NCBI GenBank assembly: GCA_027493615.1
Contig: JAOSKK010000001.1
Span: 363,629-427,628, forward strand
From: Verrucomicrobiota bacterium
GTDB lineage: Bacteria > Verrucomicrobiota > Verrucomicrobiia > Limisphaerales > J093
Length of the DNA: 64,000 nt
Direction of reading: 5' to 3'
Position numbers and translations under genes: made by a program. The notes beneath the pieces were generated by a model that saw nothing but the letters and a program-made list of their open reading frames with translations, did no database searches and was not told the origin of the DNA. Shown here piece after piece: positions 28,817-38,988 of the stretch; positions within the stretch are counted from its first letter, which is position 1, and every line of letters starts with the position of its first letter.

Positions 28817-30332
28817 CCTCGCGCTCATCCTGATCGCCAGCGTCTTCCCGGCTGTGGCCCAGCCGCCCGTCGTGGAGCACCTCTTCCCCGCCGGTGGACA
28901 ACGCGGCACGGTGCTCAACTTCAGCCTCGGCGGATCGCTTGGTTCCACCCCGCTTCGACCCTGGTCGGATTCCGCGGGACTCCATTTCGAAGCCGACGAA
29001 AGTCCGGGCCAGTTCCGGCTTGCCCTTGCCCCCACGGTTTCGCCCGGCCCGCACCTGGTCCGGTTCTTCAACGCCCAAGGCTGCACTGCGCCCCGGTTGT
29101 TCATCGTGGGCGAGCTGCCCGAAACGATCGAGCTCGGTTCGCCCGAGTTCAGCGGCATCGGCGAGGAGTTGCGCACCCTCCCGGTCACCGTCAACGGCCG
29201 CCTCAGCCAACCCGGCGAGGTCGACACATACCGGCTCCGACTCGAACCGTCCCAGACCTTCCGTGCCGAACTGACCGCCCTCGGCTTTGATTCTCCCCTC
29301 GCCGCCCGCCTCACGTTGCTCGCTCCCGACGGCGCGGCGGTCGGCGAATCCACGAACGCCCCCGTACAAGATCCGGTCCTGGTCACCACGATCCACCAGC
29401 GTGGCGTCCACCGGTTGCTGGTGGAATCCGCGGCGCGAACCGCGGCGACCGCGCGCGTCGAAGCGGCGGGTGAGGCCCGCATTTACCGCCTGGCATGCAC
29501 GCTCGTCCCGCCTCTGCCGGCTCCCAGCGTCACCCCGGAACCCCCGGCTTCGAGATCCCGGGCCTGCCCGACACAGGATCCTCCCTCGTGGTCCGGGCGC
29601 CCGCGGACTCCTCCGCGCCACTTCACCCCGAGATGTTGTCACCCACGGCGGCGGTCCCGGGCACGTTCACCGGCTTCATCAATCCGGCCGGCGACGAAGA
29701 CCGGTTTGGCTTTCTGGCGACACGCGAGGAGGTCTATCGCTTCGCGGCCCGCGCCGGCAGCCTCGCGTCTCCTCTCGCGCCCGTCCTGCGTGTCCTCGAC
29801 GGGGCGGGGACATCCTCGCCGCCTCAGCGCCCGGCCCGGACCCCACGCTCGAGTGGATCGCTCCCGCTGATGGCGCCTATGCCATCGTGATCGCCGATGC
29901 CCGCGGCGAAGGCGGTCGGACTTCCGCTACGAGCTGGAGATTCTTGCCCCCGAACCCCGTCTGCTGGCCGAAGTGGACGAGCACACGTTTCGATTGCGGC
30001 CGGGCGAGAGTGTGTCGCTGGAGATTCGTCTGCACCGGCCGGACACGCATCGGGGGTTGGTGACGGTGGTGACCAGCGGGTTGCCGGATGACGTGACCGG
30101 CGCGGGTGCCGTGATTGCCCCGGACGGCGCCGCCACCCGGTTGCACCTGACCGCCTCCCCCAACGCCCGCCCATCCAATCAACCCTTTCGGGTCGTGTTG
30201 GTCGATCCCGGCGCTGTCCCGCCGCGCGTGCTGGTCGCCCAGGCGCCCTTGCGGGGCCGGTTCGCCCCGCCCGGCACACTGTTGCGCAACGAAACGGACG
30301 CTCTCTGGCTGACCGTGCTGCCGCATCCATGA
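28767..30332 (+). CDS. Secreted pre-peptidase C-terminal (PPC)-type domain protein (three frameshifts)
   Basis: About 522 residues. The signal peptide LDLALILIASVFPAVAQP follows a strong AAAGGAG Shine-Dalgarno. The body has repeated beta-domains of the PPC kind: GRLSQPGEVDTYRLRLEPSQ with LLAPDGAAVGESTN, then GFINPAGDEDRFGFLATREE with VLRVLDGAGD, then FRLRPGESVSLEIRLHRPD. Such proteins are surface or extracellular and often accompany planctomycete-verrucomicrobial degradation loci. Three single-base losses in runs near 29544 (C), 29810 (G) and 29918 (G) break the frame, and each is repaired by one base. No catalytic domain is visible. Confidence 0.75.
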
Positions 30333-30384
30333 ATGGGAATGCAGAAGGAGGATGGAGCAATGCGGAAGGGGCATCCATCGCGGT

Positions 30385-30575
30385 CGGTTCGTGGCCCCTG
30401 CACAGATCCATCGGAACCACGCGCTTCCCAATCCCCGATGTTCGTAATCGGCGGAGAATCCCAGACGGCGACTTCCTCCACCGATTCCGAACATCGGGGA
30501 TGGGGTTGAGGGAGGCGCTCCCTGAACCTGTGGTGCGGGCTTCCAGCCTGCACCCTCCGCGGTTCAGGGCGCCGG
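30385..30575 (-). repeat. Modular palindromic repeat, M1 copy in reverse orientation
   Basis: Read on the minus strand: GAACCGCGGAGGGTGCAGGC, GGAAGCCCGCACCACAGG, then the GATGTTCGGAATCGG / CCGATTACGAACATC inverted repeat, ending GGGGCCACGAACCGACC. It is essentially full-length M1 of about 185 bp in the 415-bp gap before the TraB-like gene. Confidence 0.88.
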
Positions 30576-30747
30576 GGCGGGACCACGAGGAACGGGACGC
30601 ATCCCTGAACCCGGATCTGGGACGCGAGCCCACGCCTCCGGCTGCCGTCTGGGACGTCTTCGGCGTTGACGCCGCGGTGACCCGGGCTCGACTGGCGTTT
30701 TCACCGGCGATCAGGCATAGTCTGGGCCCGGTTCGGTTCACCGAAGT

Positions 30748-31785
30748 ATGAGCGTGACCTTGTCCTTCCATCCGACCGTGCCCCTTCGTTGGGGCGCTGT
30801 CGTGCTGGCCTTCTCCCTGGCCCTGCGGGCAGCCGGCGCCGAACCTGCCACGCTCGACGCCGTGCAGCCGTACCTCCGGACGCAGCGTGGCACCAACGGA
30901 ACCACCACTCTCGAGGTGGCTCTTCGCCGGCTCACGCCCACCCGGGGCGACGGGCCCGAACTCTGGCTCGCGGCCGTGACCCACCTCGGCACGCGCGAAT
31001 ACTACGCCGAACTTCAACGCTTCCTGGAAGCGCGGTCGCTGGTCTTCTACGAGGCCGTCCAGTCTTCTGACAGCGGCCCGCCCGTTCGCGACGGCAGCTA
31101 CTCTCTGCAGGCCGACCTCGCCCGGGCCTTGGGCCTGGCGTTTCAACTCGACGCAATCGATTACCATCGCGCCCATTTCCGCAACAGCGACCTCAGTCTC
31201 GAACAACTCACCCGCATCTTCGCCGCCCGACCCGAAGCGTCGGCTGCCCCCGCGACCGACCGTCCTCCCGCTGAGGGCACCGTCGAGTTCGATGCCCTCC
31301 TGCAGGCGATGACCGGTGAAGGGTTGTTGGGCGGTTTGGCGCGGCTTGGCGTGTCGGTGCTCGCCGCCAGCACGCGCCTCCAGGCCGCCACCAAGGTCGC
31401 CATGATCGAGGTCCTGGGCCAGTTGCCCAACGACATGGCCGGCATGGCAGGACTTCCCGCCGGCATGCAGCGCCTCCTGCGCGTCCTCATCGAGGAGCGG
31501 AACCAGGCCGTCGTGCGCGACGTCAGCGCGGCCCTTCACGCCCATCCGCCGCCGGCTTCCGTGGGCGTTTTCTACGGCGCCGGCCATATGGCCGACCTCG
31601 AACTCCGCCTCTGCCAAGCCCTCGGTTACCGCCCCGTCGAAGATCGGTGGTTGACTGCCTTCGACGTCAACCCTCGCCAGATGGGCGTCTCGGAGATGGA
31701 ACTCACCTTGATGAGCCGGTTGGTCCGCGCCCAACTCAAAGGCCTCGAGCGCACCGAACCAGCCGCGTCGCCGACGCGTGATTGA
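30748..31785 (+). CDS. TraB/GumN-like family exported protein
   Basis: A 345-residue protein with an N-terminal signal (WGAVVLAFSLALRAAGA). It has the TraB-like pattern of an early conserved segment (LAAVTHLGTREYYAELQRFL with VFYEAVQS) and a late glycine-His motif (VGVFYGAGHMADLELRLCQ followed by WLTAFDVNP). The TraB/GumN/Tiki group contains metal-dependent proteases, but activity here is inferred from family resemblance only. The frame is clean. It sits 55 bp before panD and may be its operon partner. Confidence 0.65.
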   Translation: MSVTLSFHPTVPLRWGAVVLAFSLALRAAGAEPATLDAVQPYLRTQRGTNGTTTLEVALRRLTPTRGDGPELWLAAVTHLGTREYYAELQRFLEARSLVFYEAVQSSDSGPPVRDGSYSLQADLARALGLAFQLDAIDYHRAHFRNSDLSLEQLTRIFAARPEASAAPATDRPPAEGTVEFDALLQAMTGEGLLGGLARLGVSVLAASTRLQAATKVAMIEVLGQLPNDMAGMAGLPAGMQRLLRVLIEERNQAVVRDVSAALHAHPPPASVGVFYGAGHMADLELRLCQALGYRPVEDRWLTAFDVNPRQMGVSEMELTLMSRLVRAQLKGLERTEPAASPTRD

Positions 31786-31840
31786 CTTGGCCGCCGGGGG
31801 TTGCAAGTTTGGCCCCGGCGGGCCTTCCAGACCGCTTCCT

Positions 31841-32203
31841 ATGCAGATTCAGTTGCTCAAGTCCAAGATTCATCGCGCTCGCATCACCGGCGGTAACGTG
31901 GCCTACGAGGGCAGCCTCACCATCGCCGAGGACCTCATGGAACGGGTCGCCCTCCGTCCGTACGAACGGATCCTCTGCGGCAACCAGGCCAACGGCCAGC
32001 GCTTCGAAACCTACGCCATCCCCGGCGCTCGTGGCGCGGGCGAGATCATCCTCAACGGCGCTGTCGCGCACCTCGGTCAAGCCGGCGACCTGCTCACCAT
32101 CATGAGCTTTGCGCTCGTTGAAGAGGTGGACGCCCACGGCTGGGAGCCGCAGGTCATCGTCCTGGGCGAAGGCAACCGCATCGAGTCTGAACGCGGCCTC
32201 TGA
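31841..32203 (+). CDS. panD: Aspartate 1-decarboxylase
   Basis: PanD makes beta-alanine for pantothenate and CoA. The 120-residue proenzyme is self-cleaved at Gly-Ser in [14 protein letters not shown] to form the pyruvoyl group. The N-terminus reads [16 protein letters not shown], ending in the expected catalytic-Lys region. RYETYAIPG-like [15 protein letters not shown] and [19 protein letters not shown] are also typical. The ATG at 31841 was chosen because homologues start there. lpxD follows within 40 bp. Confidence 0.96.
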   Translation: MQIQLLKSKIHRARITGGNVAYEGSLTIAEDLMERVALRPYERILCGNQANGQRFETYAIPGARGAGEIILNGAVAHLGQAGDLLTIMSFALVEEVDAHGWEPQVIVLGEGNRIESERGL

Positions 32204-32238
32204 GCCCGCGCCCCCTCCGGGTGCTCACCGGCCACCCC

Positions 32239-33279
32239 ATGCCTCACTTCACCGCCGCCGAAATCGCGGAACGGCTCGACGGGCAGGTCCTCGGCGATCC
32301 CCACGTGGTCCTCACCGGCTTCGCCCCCGCCGATACCGCGCAGCCGGGCGACCTGACCTTTGCCGAGAACGCCGAGTTCCTCGCCCGCGCCGCCGCCGGA
32401 GCGGCCAGTGCGATTCTCACCAACCTGGAGATCGAGTCCTGCAAGACGCGGATCCGCGTGCGCAATGCCCGCCTCGCCTGCGCGCGCGTCCTGCCGCTCT
32501 TCTTCCCGGAACCGACCTTCGCACCCGGCCTTCACCCAACGACCGTGGTGGACCCGGCCGCGCGGATCGCCCCCACCGCCCACGTCGGACCTCACTGTGT
32601 GATCGGGCCGGACGTCGAGATCGGGGCGGGCACCGTCATCGAAGCCGGGACCGTCGTGGGCGCGGCGTGCCGGATCGGCAACGACAGTCATTTGTTCCCC
32701 CACGTCACCCTTTACCCCCGCACGCAGGTGGGGAACCGGGTCCGCATCCATGCCGGCGCCGTGATCGGCGCGGACGGCTATGCCTACGTTTTCGAGGGCG
32801 GTGTCCACCAGAAGGTGCCGCAGGTGGGGCACGTGATCCTTCACGATGACGTCGAGGTGGGCGCAAACGTCACCATCGATCGCGGTGCGCTCGGCGCGAC
32901 GATCGTCGGTCGGGGCACCAAACTCGACAACCTGGTCCACCTCGGCCACAACGTGGTGGTGGGCGAACATTGTCTGCTCGTCGCCCAGGTCGGCATCGCC
33001 GGCAGCACCCGGGTCGGCAACTACGTCACCCTCGCCGGTCAGGTCGGCATCGCCGATCACCTCCGCATCGGCGACCGCGTGGTGGTGGGGGCGCAATCCG
33101 GCGTCATGCACTCCATCCCCGACGGCGAGAAATGGCTGGGCGCTCCGGCGCGCTCGGCGGCGCAGATGAAGCGGCAATTTGTGGCGCTCGCCCAGCTCCC
33201 GAGCCTGCTGAAGCGCCTGGCCGAGCTCGAACGGCGGGTGGCCGCGGGAGCTCCGTCACCTTCCGTGCCGACTCACTGA
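32239..33279 (+). CDS. lpxD: UDP-3-O-(3-hydroxyacyl)glucosamine N-acyltransferase
   Basis: LpxD adds the second acyl chain in lipid A synthesis, which indicates an LPS outer membrane. The 346 residues comprise a uridine-binding N-domain ([21 protein letters not shown]) and a left-handed beta-helix of hexapeptide repeats. The catalytic His region is [16 protein letters not shown], preceded by [14 protein letters not shown]. The C-terminal helix ([20 protein letters not shown]) is typical. The start at [13 protein letters not shown] was preferred over an upstream ATG at 32221. The 3' end overlaps the convergent lipoprotein gene by 7 bp. Confidence 0.96.
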   Translation: MPHFTAAEIAERLDGQVLGDPHVVLTGFAPADTAQPGDLTFAENAEFLARAAAGAASAILTNLEIESCKTRIRVRNARLACARVLPLFFPEPTFAPGLHPTTVVDPAARIAPTAHVGPHCVIGPDVEIGAGTVIEAGTVVGAACRIGNDSHLFPHVTLYPRTQVGNRVRIHAGAVIGADGYAYVFEGGVHQKVPQVGHVILHDDVEVGANVTIDRGALGATIVGRGTKLDNLVHLGHNVVVGEHCLLVAQVGIAGSTRVGNYVTLAGQVGIADHLRIGDRVVVGAQSGVMHSIPDGEKWLGAPARSAAQMKRQFVALAQLPSLLKRLAELERRVAAGAPSPSVPTH

Positions 33280-33731
33280 CCGGTCGGACTGGGCGGCAAG
33301 GGCGGCAGCGCTTTGGTGGCGTCCTGCACGGCCTTGTTCGCCGCGTCGCCCACCTTCTTTGAGGCGTCTTGCAACACCTTGCTCGCCGTGTTGGTGGCCA
33401 CCTTCGAGGCCTGCTCGATCGCCTGCTTGGCGGCATCACCCAGCTTGGCCTGCACCTGGGTTAGCAGCCCTTGCAGGGCCTGCTTCTGTTCAGAGGTCAC
33501 CTTGGCGTTGGTGGCGAGCGACTTCAGCTTGGCCGTGGCGCCCGCGTAGTCGCCGGCCTTCACCGCCGCCACGGCGGCGTCCAGATCCGTCTTGATCGCG
33601 CTTTCCGCGCTCGCGAATGCCTGGGTGACCGGGCGGGTATCGATCGCGTCCGGTTTGGAGCATCCGGCAAGGACAAGAACACCGGCGGCAGCCAGGCCGA
33701 GAAGGCCCAGGCGGAGATTTGTCATGTTCAT
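33273..33731 (-). CDS. Ala/Lys-rich lipoprotein
   Basis: About 152 residues. The N-terminal lipoprotein signal [21 protein letters not shown] has lipobox LAGC. The mature part is an alanine- and lysine-rich, probably all-helical chain ([37 protein letters not shown]) resembling coiled-coil spacer proteins. It ends in Pro-rich [10 protein letters not shown]. It is probably anchored to a membrane facing the periplasm. Function unknown. ATG at 33725 is an alternative start. Confidence 0.8.
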   Translation of the reverse strand: MNMTNLRLGLLGLAAAGVLVLAGCSKPDAIDTRPVTQAFASAESAIKTDLDAAVAAVKAGDYAGATAKLKSLATNAKVTSEQKQALQGLLTQVQAKLGDAAKQAIEQASKVATNTASKVLQDASKKVGDAANKAVQDATKALPPLPPSPTGQ

Positions 33732-33849
33732 GAGATCTTCTTTCTGTTTCTGCGGTTTGGGGCAAGCCTCCCTATGGTTGGGGAACCTCAGGATCAAGCC
33801 CGGCCCAGCATCGTCGGTCGGCGGCGGAAATCAACGCACGATTCCCACT

Positions 33850-33925
33850 CTTCGAACCTCGAGCCCGGAGACTTCGAGCTTTGGACTTTCAACTTCGCCC
33901 TTCGCCCTTCGCCCTTCGCTCGTTT
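33850..33925. repeat. Low-complexity TTCGCCC / GAGCTTTGGACTTTCAAC repeats
   Basis: CTTCGCCCTTCGCCCTTCGC follows GACTTCGAGCTTTGGACTTT. It resembles the string at 27279-27365 and lies immediately at the 3' end of the YdcF-like gene. Confidence 0.6.
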
Positions 33926-34689
33926 CAAAGCCAACCCCGCCAGCGGTAGACCCAGTACCCCACCACTTCATGGACATAGCGATCCAACTGATCGAAGCCC
34001 GAGGTGCCGGGAATCAGGTACAAGCCGCGACGTCCTGCAAGGGCGCTCAGCCCGTCAAAGTCACAGGCCCACGGCGTCACCTCCAGCCCCAGCCGCCGGA
34101 ACGTCGCTTCCGCCCGCCGCATGTGCGCCGCCGAGGTCACCAGCAGAATCCGTTTCCAGCCGTGCAACTCCGCCAGCGTCCGGGTCCGTTCGGCCTCGTC
34201 CCGTGTGTCCCGGCACACGCCCAGCAGGAATACCGGCGTCCGTGGCACGTTCCAGGCCTCGACCCAGCGGCGCAGCAGTTCGCCCTCGCCCGGATTCGGC
34301 GTTTGCGGAGACTGCCCGCCACCGAGCACCAGCACCCGTCCCTTGCGCTGCCGCACCAGCTCAACGGCCGTCACCACCCGGTCGGCATCCCCGCCGAAAT
34401 GAAAGCCGAACACGTCGTGTTCCGACGGTGTCGTCATCCCTCCCAGCATCACGACGGCGTCGGCCGGCGGCCCGGTCGCCGTGTCCACGACCGCGTAGGG
34501 CCGCTCGAGCGAGGCCAGCCAGGTGGCGGGAAGAGGGGTGGCTCCGATCCCCCACACCAAGGCCGCGAGGAGTGCCGGACACAGGGACAGACGCCATTGA
34601 CGTTGTCCCCATCGCCACAGCGTCAGCAGCACCAGCCCCAGCCACAGCGCCGCCAGGGGCTGCAGGCAATCGCTCAGCAACTTCGCCAT
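33925..34689 (-). CDS. YdcF/ElyC-family (DUF218) membrane protein
   Basis: 254 residues. Two N-terminal membrane segments (LAALWLGLVLLTLW; LCPALLAALVWGIGATPLP) precede a DUF218 domain. Markers are DAVVMLGGMTTPSEHD, RVLVLGGGQSPQ, ERTRTLAELHGWKRILLVTSAAHMRRAEATF and a C-terminal YVHEVVGYWVYRWRGWL. ElyC/SanA-type proteins influence envelope or peptidoglycan-precursor metabolism. The molecular role of this member is not known. The ATG at 34689 is used because the upstream in-frame extension has no signal. It is divergent from the large unknown gene. Confidence 0.9.
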   Translation of the reverse strand: MAKLLSDCLQPLAALWLGLVLLTLWRWGQRQWRLSLCPALLAALVWGIGATPLPATWLASLERPYAVVDTATGPPADAVVMLGGMTTPSEHDVFGFHFGGDADRVVTAVELVRQRKGRVLVLGGGQSPQTPNPGEGELLRRWVEAWNVPRTPVFLLGVCRDTRDEAERTRTLAELHGWKRILLVTSAAHMRRAEATFRRLGLEVTPWACDFDGLSALAGRRGLYLIPGTSGFDQLDRYVHEVVGYWVYRWRGWL

Positions 34690-34843
34690 AACACCGCGAC
34701 ATCCTAGGTCCTTTCGCCTCGGCGTCGCGAAAAAACGTGGTCCCGCCCCACGGCGAGCGAACCGAAACAACGCCATGCCGCAGGGGGTGGTCGGACCGGC
34801 AACCACCTCGTTTGGGCCCGCCGCAAGCCCAGCGGAAATCAGG

Positions 34844-36908
34844 ATGGACGTTGCTCCACCCGGTCGCCACCTTCACAGCGTGCAACTGATCGGACCCCTT
34901 CTCTTCGCCCGCGATGCCCAGGGACGTCTCAAAGCCGGCATTGGCACCCTCTTTCCCCGGCACCAGGTGCTCGTCACCGAGGACCGCATGCACTTCATCC
35001 AGCGCGGCCTCTTCCGCGCGTGGTTGCAGCGACAGGCCCGGCCTCCCGATCAACCGGTGCCCACCGATCGCCACCTCGACTGGGAGTGTGGCGAGAGCGT
35101 CGACCTGATCTTCACCGAGGACGGGCTGGTCCTGATCCGGCCGGATCTGGATCGCCTGGACCTGGCCTTCGAAGCCGACAGTCAGTTGCAGGAGGATTGG
35201 AAAGTTCCCGAGTACCACGTCCGCTTCCTCTTTGCCGACAACCCGCGGGTGCGTCAGGCCCTCCGGGAACGCGGCGAACTCTGGCGTCTGGCCACGCCCG
35301 CGGTCGACCGGGAAGCCTGGGCCCGCACCATCCGGCAGAGCCGCACTGCCATCCACGAGGCCCCCATCTACTACTACAACCCCCACACCGGTACGCGCTG
35401 GGTGACCTGCGAGGCGTTCCAAGGGCTCGCCGCGCTCAACGACGCCGTCCTTGCCCGTCAGCTCGACGAAATCGCCCTGCACAGCGCCACGCGCAACCGC
35501 CATCGGCATCCCGAGATCGCCTTCTTCGGTGCCGATGCCCTGAAGTTCGGCGCTCCGAGCTTCTTCGGCCCTGCCTTTGCCAGCCTCGCGCCCGAGGCGC
35601 TCCGCGCCCGTTACACCGAGCTGGCCCGCCAGTTCCACGAAGCCACCGAACCGCTCCTGCGCCGTGACGACCCCGAGCTTGCGGCCTGGCGTGATGCCCT
35701 TCTGGCGACGCTCTCCGGTGGCGACCAGGACCACGCGCATGACGAGTCGCCGTTTGGGTGGAGTTCCGACGTCCTCCTGAAGACCCGCTGGCTCCCGGGA
35801 GGACGCATCGAGGGCGGCGAGTTCCTCCTCGCGCAGGTGCTCGAGACGCCGCTTGAGTCCGCCACGGATCCTGCCCTGCGCGCCCTCCACGACCCCCTGG
35901 CCCGGGGTTTCACTGCCAACCTGATCCGCGAGTACGGCAACCTCGAATACCTCAACCTCGGCCGCATCGAACCGCGCGGACCTGCACCCACGGGCCGCCG
36001 CGGCCGTCGCGGCGTTTACCTCGCCGAAATCAAGGTCCGCGGTGAAAAGGACCCGCGTGTGCTCTTTCTCCGCGTGCAGCGCTGGGGCATCCGCGAGCGG
36101 CTGGAAGAGCTCGACGAACACGGCCTGCCCAAGGACATCGTCCGGGCCATGCTCGATACGGACGAGTACACCGACTACACGCTTGACCGTCGACTCGGCT
36201 GTCTCCAGTTCGGCATGCGTCTCCCACCCCGCGTCACCATGCGGCGCGTGTCCGAGCCTTACGCCGGGTCCCGCGCCGAGTTCCGCGGCCGGCTCTTCCC
36301 GGTGGTTTACTTCGAACGCGATTACCTGCCTGGCATCCCCACTAACCAAATCTCACCGCGCAAGCTGGGGACCCTCGCTACGCCATCGCCCTCGCCCGGC
36401 TGCTCGGCAAAGCCGCCGCCCCGAACCTGATTGTCGGTCGCACCGTCAACCCTGCAGCCCCCATGTGTCCGGCGAGGTCCTTTTCGATGATGGCGACGAG
36501 ATCATCGTCGAGGGATCCGACGGGCTTCCGGGCGAGCTGGTGCTGACCGACCATGGCGGGGCCTTCGCCGATTGGCGCACGCCTTCCCTGCTGGCCTTCG
36601 CCCGGGCCTATGCCAAGCCCGCCAACGATCGGCACGCCGACCTCCAGGATCCCCGGGCTTTCGCCGAGACCTACCTCACCGCGCTGGGCGCCGAGTTCCG
36701 TCGGATCCAGGCGGATTGCCGGCGGCGCAAACGCGCCTTCGACGCCCTGTTCAAACATCTTCCTTTCAACGAAGAAGGCAGCTTTGCCTGTCGCTGGGTC
36801 CGGGTCCTGGCCCGCCTCGATGGCACCGACGAAGCCCAGTTGACCGCCGAAATCCGCCGGCACGTCGTTGCCCTCGCCCCGGGGTCAGCCCTTGAGAATT
36901 CACTGTAG
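34844..36908 (+). CDS. Large unrecognised protein, about 688 aa (two frameshifts)
   Basis: I do not recognise the family. Visible segments are LIGPLLFARDAQGRLKAGIG near the start, EAPIYYYNPHTGTRWVTCEAF, EIAFFGADALKFGAPSFFG, SDVLLKTRWLPGGRIEGGEF, LFPVVYFERDYLPGIPTNQI, SGEVLFDDGDEIIVEGSD and GELVLTDHGGAFADWRTP. The last two, with a preceding GRTVNPAAP, could form a nucleotide- or metal-binding end, but this is a guess. No signal peptide is seen. One G added near 36368 and one C added near 36465 restore the frame (KLGDPRYAIALARLLG; PAAPHVSGEVLF). The stop TAG is the first bases of a palindromic repeat. Confidence 0.7.
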
Positions 36909-37015
36909 GCGCCGACGTAAGCAGGCGACGTGAGGAGGCGAAGTGGGGAGGCGAAGTGGCGCGGCCTCCAACCCCCAACGCCTCCTCACGTCGGCGCCTA
37001 CAGCGGCCTACAGCA
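36903..37015. repeat. GGCGCCGACGT-type palindromic repeat, copy B3
   Basis: TGTAGGCGCCGACGTAAGC is followed by three partial GACGTGAGGAGGCG units, then CGCCTCCTCACGTCGGCGCC and TACAGCGGCCTACAGC. The long inverted arms can form a strong hairpin. The TAG of the first TGTAGG is the stop of the upstream large gene. Confidence 0.88.
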
Positions 37016-37033
37016 GGTAGGGGGCACCCGCGG

Positions 37034-37339
37034 CTACGCCAGCCCCACCCGGGCACGGCCTGCCGGCGTCATCATCGCCGGATTCCACGGCGGATCCCAG
37101 ACCACGTCCACTGCAACCTCGCGGACGCCCGCCAGGTCCAGCAGCACGGCGCGGACCCCCTCCACCAGGCTTTCGTGCATCGGACAGCCCTGCGTGGTGA
37201 GCGTCATCGTCACTCGCACTGTGTCGCCGGTGATGTCCGTGCTGTAGATGAGGCCCAGATCCATCAGGTTGCAGCCCAGCTCCGGGTCCACCACCTGACG
37301 GAGCGCGTCTTCGACTTGTCGGGGATCGATCGAGGTCAT
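37034..37339 (-). CDS. Metal-sulfur cluster assembly factor (DUF59/SufT-PaaD-like)
   Basis: 101 residues of the MIP18/DUF59 fold. DPELGCNLMDLGLIYST is the family signature, MTLTTQGCPMHESL contains the conserved Cys, and VVWDPPWNPAMMTPAGR ends the domain. The family helps insert Fe-S clusters into targets. Its ATG overlaps the stop of the haem-copper-oxidase-like gene (ATGA), so it is translationally coupled as the last gene of a DUF2249 / oxidase-like / DUF59 operon. Confidence 0.9.
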   Translation of the reverse strand: MTSIDPRQVEDALRQVVDPELGCNLMDLGLIYSTDITGDTVRVTMTLTTQGCPMHESLVEGVRAVLLDLAGVREVAVDVVWDPPWNPAMMTPAGRARVGLA

Positions 37340-38771
37340 GCGTTCAAAGGTTTCACGACGGGGTATGCGCCGAACGGCACCACGCGGGGGCGCACCCCAT
37401 GGGCCAGCATCCGACCCAGGTTCCAACCCAATCCCGCCAGACTTAGCAGGAGAATCACCGCCCCCGCCCGCGCCAGCGGGCGTATCCCGCCGCAGCCCCC
37501 GCGGCGGCCGCCAGCAGGCCCGCCAGGTAGCTCCAATAGCCCGCCACCTGCAGCCTTTCCGAGTACAGGTCCGCCAGCGTTGGCACCCGCGCCCGGCCCA
37601 CGGCTCGACTGTAGCTGTGGTACCAGACCAGGAACGGCACGATCTTGTACAGAAAGCCCAGGACTGTGAACGACACGACGCCCGCGATTCCCAGCCAGCC
37701 GTAAACCGTCTCGAGCTGCGCCGTGAACATCGTGACCCGCAGCCCGGGCCAGCCCAGCACCAACCCCAGCACCGCCACGAGGCCCAGCAGCCCTTGCGCC
37801 GTCAGGTGGTGCCGCAAGCCCCAGTCAATCACCCGCCGCCGCCGGGCCCGTAGAATCGCCCGCACTTCGGCGAAGTAGAGACCCAAACCGGCGATCAGGA
37901 CGAGCGCCGCCACCGGCTGCCAGGTACGACGCCAGGCCAGCGCGAGGAACACTCCTGCCAGCCCGGCATTCAGCAGGCGCACCGACCACGCCGCCCGTCT
38001 CTCGCTCTGCACTTCGCTCAGCAGAAACATGGGCAGCAGCTTGTACGACACCGCCACGATCATCATCACGAAGAACCCCACGACGCCGAGATGCGCGTGG
38101 GCGTGCATCACGCCCAGCGGATCGAACTGATTTACCCAGGTCGCCAATGCCGCCAACGCCGCCAGCATTCCCCGGAGCGGGTTGGCCGTTGTCAGTCGTT
38201 CCACCGAGTCGTAGGTGCACTTCCCGGTCACGACGATCAAGCCCACCACGACCGTAAGGCTCAGCCAGGCCAACGCTGAAGCCACCCCAGCGGCCACGAC
38301 GTTCCAGCGCGGCACCCGCCGCAGCGTCCGGCCCAGGTTGTAGACAAACAACCCCACGCCCACGGCGAAGGCCGAACCGAAATGCCCGACCTGCTTGAGG
38401 TCCCAACGCCAGAACATCGCCACCATTCCCACCCAGCCCGCCAGGTGAAACACAAACTGCCACTTTGCCAAACGTTCGCTGTGCAGCCGGACCTCCAGTG
38501 CCACCGGGACGAGTTGGTACATGGCTCCCATCACCACCGAGCTCAGGAAACCCAGCACCCAGAGATGCGTCGCCGCCACCACATACTGGTTGTAGTGGTA
38601 CGTCGCCAGCATGTCCGGTCGGACCACCAGCAACACCACCCCCACCAGCCACGCCGCGAAGCCCGTGGCCACAAATCGCAGCGGCAGCCCGACCGACGGC
38701 GCCAGCCCGCTGGCCGGACCTGGCGGCATCGCGGTACCCGGCAGTGACGGTCGGGCGGCGGTGCTAGGCAT
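37336..38771 (-). CDS. Haem-copper oxidase subunit I-like membrane protein (frameshifted at C-terminus)
   Basis: About 478 residues with roughly twelve membrane helices. Histidine motifs resemble the CcoN/NorB fold: YNQYVVAATHLWVLGFLSS, QFDPLGVMHAHAHLGVVGFF and FLVWYHSYSRAVG. It lacks a clear full catalytic set, so it may be a cbb3/NO-reductase-like or non-catalytic relative. One G added in the CGGGCGGGGGC run near 37468 extends it by a final helix (VILLLSLAGLGWNLGRML) to a stop overlapping the next ATG, which supports the repair. It overlaps the DUF2249 gene by 8 bp. Confidence 0.8.
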
Positions 38772-38988
38772 GACGAATGAAGGTAACAAAGCTGCCATCA
38801 GCTTCGGGTTGGCTTTCTGCCACCCATCCCCGCTCCTCGATCAGCGGGTACAGGTGCAACGGTCGTCGATCGGTTCGCGCCCGCAGGATCGCACCCGTCG
38901 GGAGTACCGTCAGCGCTTCAAGGATGCGCACCATCGGTTGCGGCGGTTCCAGTCCGCGCGCGTCCACTTCGACAAATTCGTCGCTCAT
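38764..38988 (-). CDS. DUF2249 domain protein
   Basis: 74 residues with a TusA-like alpha/beta fold. FVEVDARGLEPPQPMVRILEAL and RRPLHLYPLIEERGWVAES match the DUF2249 pattern, in which a Pro-Pro and a later His-Leu-Tyr are conserved. It is the first clear gene of the operon with the oxidase-like protein and the DUF59 protein. In other bacteria this combination accompanies respiratory or nitrogen-oxide loci, from which I infer a role in electron-carrier or cofactor handling. Confidence 0.85.
   Translation of the reverse strand: MSDEFVEVDARGLEPPQPMVRILEALTVLPTGAILRARTDRRPLHLYPLIEERGWVAESQPEADGSFVTFIRHA

Noticed and set aside
37336..37536. Separate 66-residue membrane protein
   Set aside because: It joins the oxidase-like gene in frame after adding one G, and its stop overlaps the next start, so it is taken as that protein's last helix.
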